Assembly (NCBI GenBank): GCA_907165275.2
Contig: OU015674.1
Coordinates: 6,597,001-6,661,000 of the forward strand
Origin: Zygaena filipendulae
Lineage: Eukaryota; Arthropoda; Insecta; Lepidoptera; Zygaenidae
Direction: 5' to 3'
Length of the DNA: 64,000 bases
The position numbers and the translations under genes are program-made. The stretch's first letter is position 1. Each line of letters starts with the position of its first letter. Positions 20,101 to 31,544 of the stretch are shown here, piece after piece. The notes under the pieces were generated by a model. That model was not told the DNA's origin. It did not search any database and was given only the letters and a program-made list of their open reading frames with translations.

Positions 20101-23100
20101 CTCAATAGTTTCTAGGTTTCTGCTCCCTTTCTTTCAGACCCATAGATGAAATATAACACATACAATATACATGCATGCATGCATGTGTCATATTTTAACC
20201 GTCGTTTTTACACGCGTGAGTTTAGAACTATTTTTTTTCCAAAATAAAAGTAGTTTAAGTTACTCCTTATAACATCAGCTATCTGCCAGTGAAAGTCCCG
20301 TTAAAATCGGTCCAGCCGCTTCAGAGATTAGCCGGAACAAACAGACTGAGAGACAGAGAAAAACTAATAAAATTGATTCTTTTATGTAAGTACCTACTAT
20401 ATATGCTTTCATATGCATTTAGTGAAAAGCTGTTAATTTTGAATTACAGACAGACACTTCAATTTTATTTATATGTAGGTACATAGATAGACAAACATAA
20501 CATTTCATGACTTTTGAACAAAAGGAAACATATCTAATAACAACGTAGCCGGTTGTAGCCATCGCAGCGGCAGAATGCAGAGCTTGCATACCGGGGATCA
20601 AACAAAATAAATGTCAGCATACTTGCTAAAATAAGATTGTAACTAGCTTGTTTGTCAAGTTTGACCTTTAGTTCCCCAGGATGGAAGGAAAAACACGTTC
20701 GGCGCAGCGTCGCCCTAATCAAATGCTCACAATAGGACACAACATTTTTCCCTACTAATATAATGTACGTTAATGTACGTTCTGCTCTCCCTGAAACCTA
20801 AAGTGTTTTGTGATTCGACACAAACGTTGAGAGACGTCGACGAGTACCAAAATACTTACGATTCGCTTTCAAATTATATTGTTCGTATGAACACGACGCC
20901 TGCGCGACCTCTGCTGCGGCGGCGCACAGAGGCGGATCTGGGACCCGTTCTCGCTTCCCGTGACGTTTACAAACTTTGTGATTGTGTGCGAATCAGTATG
21001 TATGTAACGTTACAAAAATCCGCAAAAAGTTGATTCGATATGGTGGTAGATATTTCAAAATCTCAAGTGTTGCGGCGCAGAAATGCAACCATTAAAGTTT
21101 ACTATGAGCTTCTGGCTTCATAAAACGTAGTGCGTATAAAGACACATTCGATGGAGACGTCATTAGACGTTGTGTTAATATTTTTTCATAAAATGTAGAT
21201 TATAAAACGTCCGCTGGGCCGAAAGTGTTAACGTGAAAAGACACGCTGATTCTACCGTTTATTATAGTACACTGAAAGAAAAATAGGGGCTTGTTTGGTA
21301 AATTTCGCGACTGAAAAGTTCCCCACCGAAGATTGGTCAACAGTATTTCTGCTACCGGTGTTCGTTGGGCAACATGTTGGTCAGTATACCCTCCCGTAGT
21401 TTTCACATTATTGACACCGTGCGGGGTCGGTCACTGTGCCTGTTGGTTACTGATATTGTGTCGCCAATCTACTACGGTTAAAAAAATAAATATTAGCAAA
21501 GACCTTGAGCCCTTTCAGTTACCTGAGCTCGTTCCAATCTCCGTGTTTCTTGAACAGCTGTGCTTGAATCGCGTGCGTCACTGTGAACGCATAGCAAGCA
21601 CCGCATTGGAGCTGCTCCTCCAAACGAGGCTTGAACCCCCTGGAGCGCCAGTCCACCTGGAGTAGTACATGACATGCAAAAAATGCGTTGAGAAATATCT
21701 AGTAGGTAACTTCTGCCAAAACATTAGTGAAGTGAAGTGAAAGTCGTCATTTGACGTTTTGAGTTTACCTATCCATTACAAACAAACAAACATATAATCA
21801 ACATATCGGTATCATATCTGATATCTGAATCGAGTTTCACTAAAACGACCGATTTGGAGCTCTACCGCTAGGAAGGTATCCTCTATTTTAGTGTTACTTA
21901 AATATATCTACATTATTTTAACATCGATTTTTCTACTTGAATTGCGTCCCGAGTCTGAGTAAAGAGAATCAATTAATATACTACTGGTACTGAATATTAT
22001 AGTATTACTAGCTGTCCCGCGCGGTTTCACCCGCGGTAATTTCGGAGTTCCCGCGGGAATTCCGGGATAAAAACTATCCTATCTTTTAACTTGGACCATT
22101 TTATGAATCGTTACAAAATTTTATCAAAATCCGTTCAGTAGTTTCGGAATCCATCGCGGACAAACAACGTGACACGTGATTTATATATATTAGATTTCTG
22201 GGCACGGCCAACTATTTACAAACTAACAAATAAAGTCCTTTTAAAGGACAAACTAGTAGATAATTCCTTAACTGACATGTTCTGGCGCGTATCTATGTCT
22301 GTTGGCATGATACGCCGCCCTGAAGTGGTCCCTCGCTGGATCGAGCAGTGGTATCGTGATCTTCAATTTCAGCAGTTTCTTGAAGTAGTCAAGCGCGTGC
22401 TGAAAGTTGCAATAACACGCTAAGGATTGGCGAGAGACAAGAATATTTAGTCGGCGTCTTGTTTGTCTGTGACGATCACAAGTTTACACGTTCCAATATA
22501 CATCATATGTACGTATTGCTTTTATTTTCTCTTTCTTATTAAAAATAACTCATTTGAACCAGAATCATTTTTCATTTATTATATAACCTCATGATAACCA
22601 CATAATGGTTTGAAATGTTTAGTAACCATATTTAATGGGGAACTTCAATTGTAGGTTAGATAAGTTCTCCCGCACTGGGTCAAAATTGGAAAAAATATTT
22701 TCATCCCGATACCATAAAGAACTCCCGAGGGAATTCTGAAACTTTCGGGGTTGAAACCGAAAGCAATAGCCCGTAGCCAGTATTATAAATAAAAATGAAT
22801 GTTTGTATGTTAGTCCTCTATGCGTTTCTAAACTATTGTTCCGATTGTGATGAAACTTTGGCGGGTTGTTCTTCCTGCGCCTCAAAGGTTCCTGATACAA
22901 AGAGATCCTGCGGGAGTTTCGAAACTCACGTGAGTGAATCTCCGAAATGGTTAGTCTAATTTTGACGGGACTTTTACTGGTAATTAGCTGATGTTATATG
23001 GAGTAAATTCAGCTACTATGGAGTTCCTGCGGGAATTCCGGAACTCACGCGGGTGAAACCGCGGGGCACAATATTTGGATATATTAAAATATTAAAATAT

Positions 23101-24892
23101 AATGTTAATATTAAAATTAACACATTTGATTTCGAATTGTTCAACAATAATTGGACATAGATAAGCAATAGTGTGTTAACCCACACTGGAGAAATTTTGA
23201 GTTAATCGTGTTAAAAGTAGGAGCGCCATTTGTGTCAACATTTTTTATGTTCAATATTTAGTTACATATTTAAGCAATGTAATACAGTAAACACATAATT
23301 AAAAAACGTTCCCTAACTCTCAATAAATCGTTCTGCATCAATAACTTAATTTTGTGGGTTAACATGTTATTGCTTATTTGCGTCCAATTAATGGTTGGTG
23401 ATATTCGAGGATATAAAATAACGCCCTCTTTTGTGTAGTAGAAAAACTATTACGGAAGCAGTTTCAGAGATCCGATTACACACACTACGCTATCTAAAAT
23501 ATTACCAATTGAACTATATACGTAAATACTACGCTAAAACTCACCAAATCCCCTAAATGGTTTAGATGCAATGAATAGCTGTGTTTCCCAGCTAAATATA
23601 GTTTGTTATGTTCGGCGACCAGGCGCAAGTTTTTTTGCCACTGCGCTAGTGCTGCTGTCTCGTGGTGGGTGGATGCATAATTTTTATTGTAGACCGACTG
23701 TGAAGAAAGATGTCACTTTATTATATTGCTGAGATCAGTAACAAGGCGGCAACAAAACCGTCACTGAGATAAGGACATAGATAAGCAATAGTGTGTTAAC
23801 CCACACTGGAGAAATTTTTAGTAAATCGTGTTTTAAAAGTAGGAGCGCCATTTGTATCAACATTTTTTATGTTCAATATTTAGTTACATATTTAAGCAAT
23901 GTAATAAGGTAAACACATAATTAAAAAACGTTCCTTAACTCTCAATAAATCGTTCTGAATCAATAACTTATTTTTGTGGGTTGACATGTTATTGCTTATC
24001 TGCGTCAAGCCGTTGATTACAGATGTGCAGATCTTTAAAAACCCCCACAGCTGGGCAAAGGTGTGAACCAAGAATTTCTACAGCGAGCGTTTCAGCGGTG
24101 ACCTCAGATTGTCATTTCATCCTATGGGAGGTCTGGTCTACCCGCACGCTATCAGCCGATTGGTTGACGCTACTTCCAAACTCCTCAGCACGCTCCACAG
24201 CCTACATACCTACATCTCAACTCTCAACATGGCGATCAAAGGGTTGTGAATTAGTTTACTCATTGGGTGACTTGTGATATGCCCAAAAAGACAGATATAG
24301 CATTTATTATATAGGTATTTATTTTAGGATCAAAATATAATCCAAACCCTTACTAATAAACTTAAATGAAAAATTGAGTTTGTTTGTTACGCTTTCACGC
24401 CTTAACGGCTCAACCGATCATCATAAAATCTTGAACACACGTTGTCAGGGTTGTACAGAGGACATAGAGTAGGTACTTTTATCCTGAAATTTCCGCGGGA
24501 AATCCGTAATTACCGCGGGAAAAACCTGCATAGTAAATTATACTTACTTTATACTCGTCCCAATGGAAGTCCGGGACGTCATGATGCAAGAGTAACCCAT
24601 TCAAAATATGACTCTTAATATATTGCGATGTGTTTCTCCCATCGAATCCACTAACACACTCACTCAGATCGACACTGTGCAAAAAATCACCAAATCTCTG
24701 GGTTCTGTTAAAAATATACAGTGTTCTCTCGAAGAACTGTCCTAGGTCGAAATTAGCACGCCGGCGATGTCTGTATGTGTTTTTATATTTATTCAACAGG
24801 TATTTAATCTTATAGGAATTCTCTTTTATATCCAAACTGGTCGTAACCAAATTAAATTCAATAAATAATAACAATACTATAAACAAATTCAT
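17047..24892 (-). CDS. Papain-family (C1A) cysteine protease, complete six-exon gene
   Basis: Six exons (24548-24892, 21523-21656, 19882-20014, 19438-19598, 17740-17874, 17047-17107) join with matching phases into 322 codons plus a stop. Residues 1-18 form a hydrophobic signal peptide. Residues 19 to about 105 are a basic, I29-like propeptide. The mature enzyme carries Gln130 and Cys136 (QCGACYAF), the GCEGG motif (175-179), IGPLAVAVNA, His274 (VNHAMLLVGY) and Asn290 (LNWWG). These match the Gln19/Cys25/His/Asn of papain. It differs from the usual CGSCWAF and NSWG by Ala for Ser, Tyr for Trp and Trp for Ser around the active site. All five introns have GT-AG ends. It is most likely a secreted or lysosomal endopeptidase of cathepsin type. 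The exact subfamily is not certain, and no transcript evidence is available here. Confidence 0.92.
17440..17644 (+). mobile_element. Helitron-like element (Lep1-type), intron 5 of the protease gene
   Basis: Starts near TATAATATTATAAATGTG and runs through the family body. It ends with a CCGCGG hairpin and CTAG at 17641-17644. Confidence 0.7.
17740..17874 (-). CDS. C1A protease exon 5: catalytic His and Asn
   Basis: Encodes NGIYDDLFC, VNHAMLLVGY and LNWWGRNWGEDGYI. The His and Asn of the triad are both here. The donor is AG|GTGATT. Confidence 0.94.
17937..18242 (-). mobile_element. Helitron-like element (Lep1-type), intron 4
   Basis: The plus strand shows CTAGCTGCGCCCCGCGGTTT at 17937, the reversed 3' hairpin end. 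The body reaches ATTATATATAGATAT. A second hairpin-like stretch at 18068 suggests two merged copies. Confidence 0.65.
18672..18745 (-). mobile_element. 3' remnant of a lepidopteran RTE-like LINE
   Basis: GAAAGACGTCCACTGCTGG followed by CAGGCCTCTCCCAAGGA is the reverse of the block at 38085-38153 that ends in (GAT)n. Confidence 0.55.
19438..19598 (-). CDS. C1A protease exon 4
   Basis: Acceptor TTTTCAG|AAAGAG. Encodes KESCHYNPWL and then AHIGPLAVAVNAAPFTFQLY, the segment that usually reads GPVSVAIDA...FQFYxxGIY. It ends two bases into an Arg codon shared with exon 5. Confidence 0.93.
19882..20014 (-). CDS. C1A protease exon 3: GCEGG motif
   Basis: Encodes PQQIVDCSYKDGNMGCEGG, the counterpart of LSEQxLVDC...GCxGG, and ends SYPYIGK at donor AAG|GTGAGA. 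The Cys residues fit the conserved disulfides of the left domain. Confidence 0.95.
21523..21656 (-). CDS. C1A protease exon 2: catalytic cysteine
   Basis: Acceptor CCAG|GTGGAC. The exon starts VDWRSRGFKPR, the usual DWR start of a mature papain-like enzyme, and contains EEQLQCGACYAF with the oxyanion Gln and catalytic Cys. It ends two bases into a Ser codon completed by exon 3, at donor AG|GTAACT. Confidence 0.93.
22008..22194 (-). mobile_element. Helitron-like element (Lep1-type), intron 1 side
   Basis: CTAGCTGTCCCGCGCGGTTT marks the reversed 3' end. The body ends at TTATATATATTAGA. Similar units lie at 43647-44096 and 54138-54310. Confidence 0.7.
22780..23070 (+). mobile_element. Helitron-like fragments
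   Basis: ATTATAAATAAAAATGAATG and a diverged body end in CGCGGGTGAAACCGCGGGGC at about 23049-23068 without a clean CTAG. Lies in intron 1 of the protease gene. Confidence 0.5.
23153..23385 (+). mobile_element. ANNT-TSD MITE, copy 2
   Basis: GGACATAGATAAGCAATAG ... CTTATTTGCGTCC with duplication AATT at 23149-23152 and 23386-23389. Lies in intron 1 of the protease gene. Confidence 0.9.
23773..24006 (+). mobile_element. ANNT-TSD MITE, copy 3
   Basis: Full family body in the same orientation as copy 2. The 3' end is one base short (GCGTC) and no clear target duplication remains. Confidence 0.85.
24347..24536 (+). mobile_element. Helitron-like element, 3' end degraded
   Basis: Begins near ACTAATAAACTTAAATGAAA and has the family body GCTTTCACGCCTTAACGGCT. 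The hairpin is decayed (CCGCGGGAAAAACCTGC). It ends about 12 bases before protease exon 1, inside intron 1. Confidence 0.6.
24548..24892 (-). CDS. C1A protease exon 1: signal peptide and propeptide
   Basis: The ATG at 24892 is followed by a hydrophobic leader (MNLFIVLLLFIEFNLV). A basic stretch KYKNTYRHRRR and helices that could be an I29 inhibitor prodomain come next. The exon ends DFHWDEYK just before a strong donor (AAA|GTAAGT), phase 0. The typical ERFNIN pattern is weak. Confidence 0.85.
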
Positions 24893-25122
24893 TATTAGGT
24901 ATCTAAATACTTTTACACTTTTTTATAATGTCATGAATACACTAAAAATACTACATTCTCAAGCTAGTTATAGAATATGAGTGATTTAAATGAAGACTTA
25001 AAATCATCAATTAAGAAGTATTTTAGAGTGCGGCGTTTCAAAATATGCTGATTTTCGTGAAGGTGGTTTATAGTAAGTAAGTAGGTATATGAAATATAAT
25101 AAGGCATTGAAATTCGATCTCT

Positions 25123-25340
25123 CTAATGCATTGCGATACCTTCTGACGACAAAATTAAATTCACGCGAATTCCCGAACTAAGTTTATTTTTTGGTGCAAA
25201 TGTACCTTTGAAGGGACGAAACAAAATCGATATGAATATAGACAAATTCGAAATGTCTTGAAATTTGATATTTTCAAGTATCATTAATTCAACTGCAGCA
25301 ATCGAGTTCAATGTTCAAAATGAAACTCAAAAGTTGCAGA
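25123..25340 (+). pseudogene. Possible decayed coding fragment (weak hexosaminidase-like resemblance)
   Basis: On the plus strand one frame reads FFGANVPLKGRNK, INIDKFEMS-like residues, an in-frame TGA, then INSTAAIEFNVQNETQKLQ and KAVDRY before a possible donor (AG|GTACAA). The layout resembles the N-terminal part of insect beta-N-acetylhexosaminidases, but this is recognition from memory of the family pattern and is weak. No neighbouring exons were found. Confidence 0.2.
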
Positions 25341-25344
25341 AAGC

Positions 25345-26206
25345 AGTAGATAGGTACAATCAAATAACTAAACTGTTAAAATTAAACTATTGAGAAAAGA
25401 GAAGTAATGAAAGACAAACGAGTTACAATAATAGATTTCTTATATTTTATTTGTCGAAATTCTTTCACTAATAAATCTAACAAAAAATACAATGGCATCA
25501 CATACAACAATCTCCGAACACAGTTAGAACTTAGACCGAAAAATTAAAGAGAAAATACAAACACAATAACGAAAGGATGTTATTAAACTATAAAATCGCC
25601 TAGGAACAAAGTTGCTAGTTTAAAAAAAATATTATAAACATAATTACTAAACTATTTACAAATATCACAAATACGCTGTTTTGCTATTAAAAATATATAT
25701 ATATATAAGTATGTATATCGACGTATTTATTTCAATGGAGAAATGAAACAGAAATATTTGGCCAACAATAAAGCTGACAAAGAATTTAAAAAAAAAGTAA
25801 TACATTAATACATTGACGAATAGAACAATTTTAAGAATATTATAATACATACATCCACTAGGTACATTGCATTTTGCGGCAGGTTGCATATAAATTGCTA
25901 TACATTATACAATTATATTATTTGGCTTAAAAACGAAGTACTTCGACGCCCTTTTGTCCATTTATGTATATATGTTATAGTAATTGAAACTACATGAGCA
26001 GATAAAAGCCAGTAAGTAGAAAATCATTAAAATCAGGCACGTCTTAAACAGGACGTTACTGAAATATAACTTTACTGGTACGAGAAATTCAATTTTTGTT
26101 GAATAAAATAAGATCTAGGTGGAAGAAGAATTAACTATGTATAACAATAAATGTTAAAAGTTAAAAGTGTGTTAAATTTCATGTAGTAAATATAAACGTA
26201 CTTGAT
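25345..26206. other. Intergenic, nothing recognised
   Basis: Very AT-rich, with simple TATATA runs near 25695. It is upstream of the protease gene and could hold regulatory sequence, but no specific site stands out. Confidence 0.5.
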
Positions 26207-26210
26207 ATCT

Positions 26211-26439
26211 GAACGACGATAAGCAATAACATGTTAATCCACGAAACGAAATTATTGATTCATAACGATTTAGTTAGATAACGTTTTTAAATTATGTGTT
26301 TAGTTTATTATATTGTTTAAATATGTAACTAAATATTGAACATAAAAATGTTGAAACAAAATGGCGCTATAATTTTAAAACTTTAATTTACTCAAAATTT
26401 CTCCAAAGTGGGTTAACACAGTATAGCTTATCTATGTCC
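26211..26439 (-). mobile_element. ANNT-TSD MITE, copy 4 (inverted)
   Basis: Reverse orientation: GATAAGCAATAACATGTTAA at the left and CTTATCTATGTCC at the right. Duplication ATCT at 26207-26210 and 26440-26443. Confidence 0.87.
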
Positions 26440-26490
26440 ATCTGGCATGTACTTAACACGGATTTTGCATAACTTTTCTGTACAACACTT

Positions 26491-26562
26491 TATAGATGGT
26501 CAACAACCGGGTGCTTGAGTTTAAACCTGCCGTTTACGGGTTTAAACCCAAGCACCGGGTTG
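26491..26562. repeat. Short palindrome with GTTTAAAC arms
   Basis: AACCGGGTGCTTGAGTTTAA is mirrored by TTTAAACCCAAGCACCGGGT. A related, longer unit lies at 58657-58769. Confidence 0.6.
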
Positions 26563-26596
26563 ACACATACTTTTTCGCCTCAGGATTAAGATTCAC

Positions 26597-26832
26597 CGCC
26601 GCACTCAGAGTCGACTTTAATGATTACTTAGTTAAGTATAGATTTTTAAAACAAAACTGCCGCAATCAGAGACGTTCAGTAAATTGATGTTATTTGGAAT
26701 TTAATGAGATGTAACTTAGTTAGTTAAATGCCAATTAACATTAATTTATTAAACTAGTCTGATTGCGGCAGTTTTGTTTTAAAAATCTATACTTAACTAA
26801 GTAATCATTAAAGTCGACTCTGAGTGCGGCGG
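26597..26832. mobile_element. Palindromic Harbinger-like MITE, copy 2
   Basis: Arms of about 80 bp are nearly perfect inverted repeats (GTCGACTTTAATGATTACTT ... AAGTAATCATTAAAGTCGAC). The frames that cross the arms on both strands encode the same peptide because of the palindrome and are not genes. TAA is present only at the 3' flank. Confidence 0.8.
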
Positions 26833-27504
26833 TAAGTCTGAAAACAAGTGTCATGTTTAAAAACAAAGCTCCGACATAACCTTTCTCACTTCTTCTAGAT
26901 TGCCATAAGCGTCCTTTTGCGATTGGCTTCCTTATTTTGTAAATGTGTTTGTGAACTTTATTTTCTATCACTCAGTTTGAACACCAAGACGCTCCTATGC
27001 AAGCGTTCTTAAAAAAAACTATAGCATATTTGAGAAAAATCACCTTGGGGAAGCCTCGAATTCAATTATCTAGATTTTACCCGTCGTGTCACACGCGTTT
27101 TTTGAAATTTCTCAATTACACTACTTCTTCTCTGGTGTCCTGCACCTTGGATTGATGAACGGAACACCCGTGAGGAGTCCGGGTCACTTATAATCTAAAC
27201 ATTCACTCATCCAACGATCCTATTCATATAATTATGAATAAATAATTTTCATAACATTGGATTAAATAATCTCGTATTATTTTTAAAAATGAAATCCTAT
27301 TTAGATTTTATCTATAAGATCTTTATGATATCACTAGGTACGTTTGATGGGAAAAAAATACCTAACCTACAAAATTACAAAATAGTAGGTATTTAAAAAC
27401 TTCTACCATTATCTCTTGCAATGTCATTTTAATAAGAGTAATGTATGGACATATTCGCATAGCGCCACCTGAGGGGCTATTATGTAACTTCTGTTTCTAT
27501 CATT

Positions 27505-27810
27505 CCTTCTTTCTTCTTTTTTATGGACTTTCGCAATATAATGCATTTAGCCAGTTTCATGTAAAATTTATTTTAGATCAATGTATTTTCTATTAAAATG
27601 CTTCGTTGTACGGTTTGAACTTGCAAGCCACGGTACTTGTTAGCTGTATTTATGGCGGTGCGTATTTGACATTTCGCCAGGCTCCAGTGTACTTATTAGC
27701 TTACAAGAACTTTCTCGAAATGTTATAATATGACCTTTCAAGCTATGACATTTCGAGCCGATTTCTTCGGTTTCCTCCAAGAGCTCCGAGAAAGTTCTTG
27801 CAAACTATAT
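27505..27810. repeat. Dispersed foldback repeat
   Basis: Shares TTTCTTCGGTTTCCTCCAAG, GTACGGTTTGAA and the mirrored 'accgtggcttgcaa' block with 57700-57905, which is in the opposite order. Arms CAAGAACTTTCTC and GAGAAAGTTCTTG invert within this copy. Confidence 0.55.
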
Positions 27811-27854
27811 ACAAAATCGCTATTTTTCCAAATGAAACTGAAATATGATAGCAA

Positions 27855-28075
27855 CAAAATTTACATAATTGCCCTGCTGGTCACAAACTAAGCAGCGTAC
27901 ATATGTACTTACAATGGGTACCAATGCATCACACAGCTGATACAATACCTATATACCTGTACTGTAAATATAAGATACATAATTAGGTATACATAATAAA
28001 CACCTAGTCCCAGTATTAATACAAATGTTTATTCTGAAACAGGAATCGAACCCGCGACACCTGGTTATGACAAAG
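27855..28075 (-). mobile_element. tRNA-derived SINE, second family, minus strand
   Basis: GGAATCGAACCCGCGACACC at about 28043 is a reversed pol III B box (GGTTCGATTCC). The CCCTGCTGGTCACAAACTAA block is common in such lepidopteran retroposons. Confidence 0.6.
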
Positions 28076-28080
28076 ATACT

Positions 28081-29130
28081 GTCGAAATATGTTTAACCGC
28101 ATACCGAAATTTAGTGCACCGAAATTTAGACCTTGAAATTTTAATAACACTGTTCAAGACCCAGAAGTCCCTTCAAGGTCAGACAGTGTTTCCGCTTCAT
28201 CATCAAAATTACAGATCACGATCTGACCTTTACCGGTTCCGAACTCACATATTTTTCCATTTTGATAGTAAATAAATGCATTAAATTATTATACATACTG
28301 TATATGTGTAGTTCGCTGAAATATCAAAAGTGATAATCTTAAAAGTTAAAGCTCAAACCACAGTATTTAAAGTTATTACAAATAATCGAATAATCGATCG
28401 GTTACAATAGTTTTAGTCTATATTTTAAATTTAAGACAGGCCAAACCATTCGATAATTCGAGTAAATAATAATTCACTCGTCGGTCATAATCTATTGATC
28501 ATAATAATAATAATAATCGTCCAAATTTAATTTCGTAATCGAGTGATCGATTAATCGATTGATCAACTACCGATTAGGCACATCACTATGTGTCGCATGT
28601 TGTTCGCAGTAGTGCGGTTTGTGCTTCAGTGTTGTCAAGTGCAAATTTTAAAACATGGTTGGTTGAAACAAATCGAGGAAGCCCCTAATACAATGAACAT
28701 GAGAAAAAAAATTGATGAAAATACTTATTTTTATACAAAGACCCTATACATTTTAGCGAGGAGAAAGAAAATATAGTCTTTGCCTACCCTCTCCAGCAGT
28801 CAGGGATGTAACTATGTATATTTAACAGAACGGAAAAAAGACAGTCCATATAGGATACATACTTACTTTTTTAAATTTTAATTTGTATGTTTAAGGGAGT
28901 GGTTATCCTGAAACTATTGAACCGTTTCAAAATAATTTTTCAGCTATAGAAAGCTACATTATCGCTGACGATACCTTTGCATTGAGAAAAAAAGAACGTT
29001 TCTGAAGGTATCCCGAAATTAGAGCGAGTAGCACACGTGCAGTTTGTGCGCCGGAGCGCGGCGAGCGACGGAGATAAGCCATCAAAGTTGATATGTCCGA
29101 CACACACACAGCAGCGACATCCCGCACCGC
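28081..29130. other. Intergenic, nothing recognised
   Basis: AT-rich sequence with repeated TCGATTAATCGAT-like words near 28390-28570. No gene seen. Confidence 0.4.
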
Positions 29131-29134
29131 TATC

Positions 29135-29472
29135 GGTGCGTACAGACTTTGTAACATGTTAGATAACTTGGTGTTATATAACACGTCCACATTATGTAAC
29201 ATTGTTATTCAACATTGCAACATAAAACAAGACTGTACACATTAGAATAACAATGCAATATAACAATGTTATATAACCACTGTCGTTTCTCATTTTTCAG
29301 TGCTATGCTCTCCATAATGTCGTCGTTGAGAGGACGTTTAACTAGCTGCGGCAGTGACAGCGAAATAACAAAAGAAAAAGAAAAAAAAACTAACGTGGCT
29401 AAGTTACATAACATGTTATATAACATTCAGTGTCCACATCACATAACATGTTTTGTTATTTAGTACGCAACG
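29135..29472. mobile_element. Element with subterminal TTATATAAC repeats
   Basis: Ends carry GTGCGTAC / GTACGCAAC. Motifs related to TAACATGTTATATAACA recur at least four times in both orientations near the two ends. The flanks at 29030-29120 and 29480-29560 are unusually GC-rich. A central stretch on the minus strand reads SLPQLVKRPLNDDIMESIAL and could be a remnant of coding sequence. Family unknown. Confidence 0.5.
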
Positions 29473-29579
29473 TGTCGCTTCTAAGCTCGCCGCTACGTCG
29501 TGACGGGGCGCGGGTAGGTATGCAGTCGGGGGGAGCGGGGAGCGGCGCTTCTTTACATGGGTAGTAATAGTTCGTATTA

Positions 29580-30830
29580 TCTGCCAAGATTTCTATGATT
29601 CTGCTATAAAGTAACGCATTTCGACATCAAAAACGTTTTCTTCGGTTCTATTCTATTTAGGTAGGTAAAGCTCTTTATATACTTTAGGACCGTCTTTTCT
29701 TACAACCCTATAGAGTCCTGTGCTGCTTTCGGAACTACTGTTCACTTACAATCTAAAACTATCTAAACTAAACTAATAATAAATTACTAATACTTTGTTT
29801 TATAATACCTAAAAATAATAACATCTTTATTCATAACTAATAGTAAATAATTGGAAACTACTTAATATGATTTTTTTACTCCCTTTTCATTTTATAACCC
29901 TTTTGTTTAGTAAAATTCCTACCCTAATTTTTTGTCGATTATTTTGACAGTTTTTGCTATGAGAAATATGGTAAAAGAGAAATTTGAAAGGAAATGCATA
30001 TAATATCATAGATTAAATTTCATTATGCACTTAACTGGTTTGCATCCGAAATTCATTTATTTTAGAAAAAATATGTGATTTCAGAATATCAAAAACTAAG
30101 ATCAGCAACAAATATTGAAGCGTTTTTATATTATATTAGAAAAAACAAACATCTGCGGTAGGTTTTTTCAAAAATTGAGCTTCAGAATATTCCTCAAATA
30201 TTTTCCACATGGGCTCGAGAGTTTTAAACAAAATGTTTGACAAAATTTTAATTAAGCTTATAGAACTAAAGTGATCCTTAAATCTATATATACAAGAGTC
30301 GAAATTCATTCACAGCACGTTAAAAACGATACCTTATGTTGTCCGCCGACATTCTCCAATATGATGACGACTTTTTAATACTTAAAGAGATGTAAAATTA
30401 ATCATATTTTTCACTAAGAACTGGCCCCCTACCACTGATTTTATATGAGTAACGGTAATCTGGCAAGATATCGAAAGCGACTACGTGTTTATAGTGACGA
30501 AATCTTAAGATGATTTCTAGCTTTTCGTATAAGTAGTTATAATACATAGTTACTATGTTAAATTTTTACACCAAAAAGGCGAAATAAGCAATATCCTAAT
30601 GCACTTAAATAATTTCAAAAGATTGAATTTTTTGTGATACCTAAGTGATATTTTTTTTTGTAAATTTTGATTTTGTTTTTCTAATTATTATTATTATTAT
30701 CACAAAGATTTATCCTTAAAACAATTGCTCCATGTTTAACACGAAACTTACACAATTTCTATGATTGAGCTTTTTTTTTTAATTTTTCAATTATCGTTCT
30801 CTTCTCGCTTGTTACTCGATAGAATCTCGC
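29580..30830. other. Intergenic, nothing recognised
   Basis: AT-rich sequence with no convincing frame or element ends. Confidence 0.45.
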
Positions 30831-30834
30831 CGCT

Positions 30835-30950
30835 GAAGCCACGGTGTCGGCTAACCAATGGTAGGGCATCGATGGGCTTTCATCAACGTTGTCGCGGGTT
30901 CGATGTCCCGTTCATACTCCTCAGCTCCGTGTAGGGTTTCCTTCCGAGGA
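30835..30950 (+). repeat. Possible tRNA-like retroposon head
   Basis: TGTCGGCTAACCAATGGTAG followed about 35 bases later by GCGGGTTCGATGTCCCG resembles weak pol III A and B boxes. This is not a good tRNA, because the arms do not pair well. Confidence 0.35.
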
Positions 30951-31544
30951 GTTTCACGTCTTCGCTGCCATTGATGTAGGTGTAATCCCGACGTCTTTTG
31001 TATACCATGAGTCTGCAAGAACGGGAAAAGTAATTGAATTAATAATTGATAGAGTTATGACCTTCGATAGACTTATAAAGGTCTAACTAGTAGTATAGTA
31101 AGATAAAATAGCAGTAAATATAATAAAAACAACACTGGTGAACAAATAAACAGGGCCAAGCGCTACTTTGGTTATAAAAACTGTTTTTTTTTTTTTAAAT
31201 ATTGCATACCTATATAAGGTGTGGTAAAATTAGCTGGAAATATTTACAGGGTTAAAAGTATAAACCGTTATAAACATTTTCATGAAATAAAAAAGATAAA
31301 AAAAAGAAAAAGTTTTTTCAAACAAAATAAATCAATCAAAAAGAGAACATGTGAAGGCGCTCGATATCTTAAGGTCAATGACCTCGATCGAGCTGACCAG
31401 CATCAAACAAGTAGCAGGTGGGCCGGTTTATTTGATCTCCAGTGTAGTTGTTATAACTGCTGTTACACATAGTAATTGACAAAAAATGTAATAAGAGGCC
31501 CATAAAACGCTTAGATACGAGTCTGACCAATTAATAGAACCACT

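Noticed and set aside
22619..22900. 93-codon minus-strand frame
   Set aside because: It lies across a Helitron-like repeat, and its residues follow the repeat body.
26496..26971. Matching frames on both strands (RVDFNDYLVKYRFLKQNCRN)
   Set aside because: The shared peptide is produced by the palindromic arms of the MITE, not by genes.
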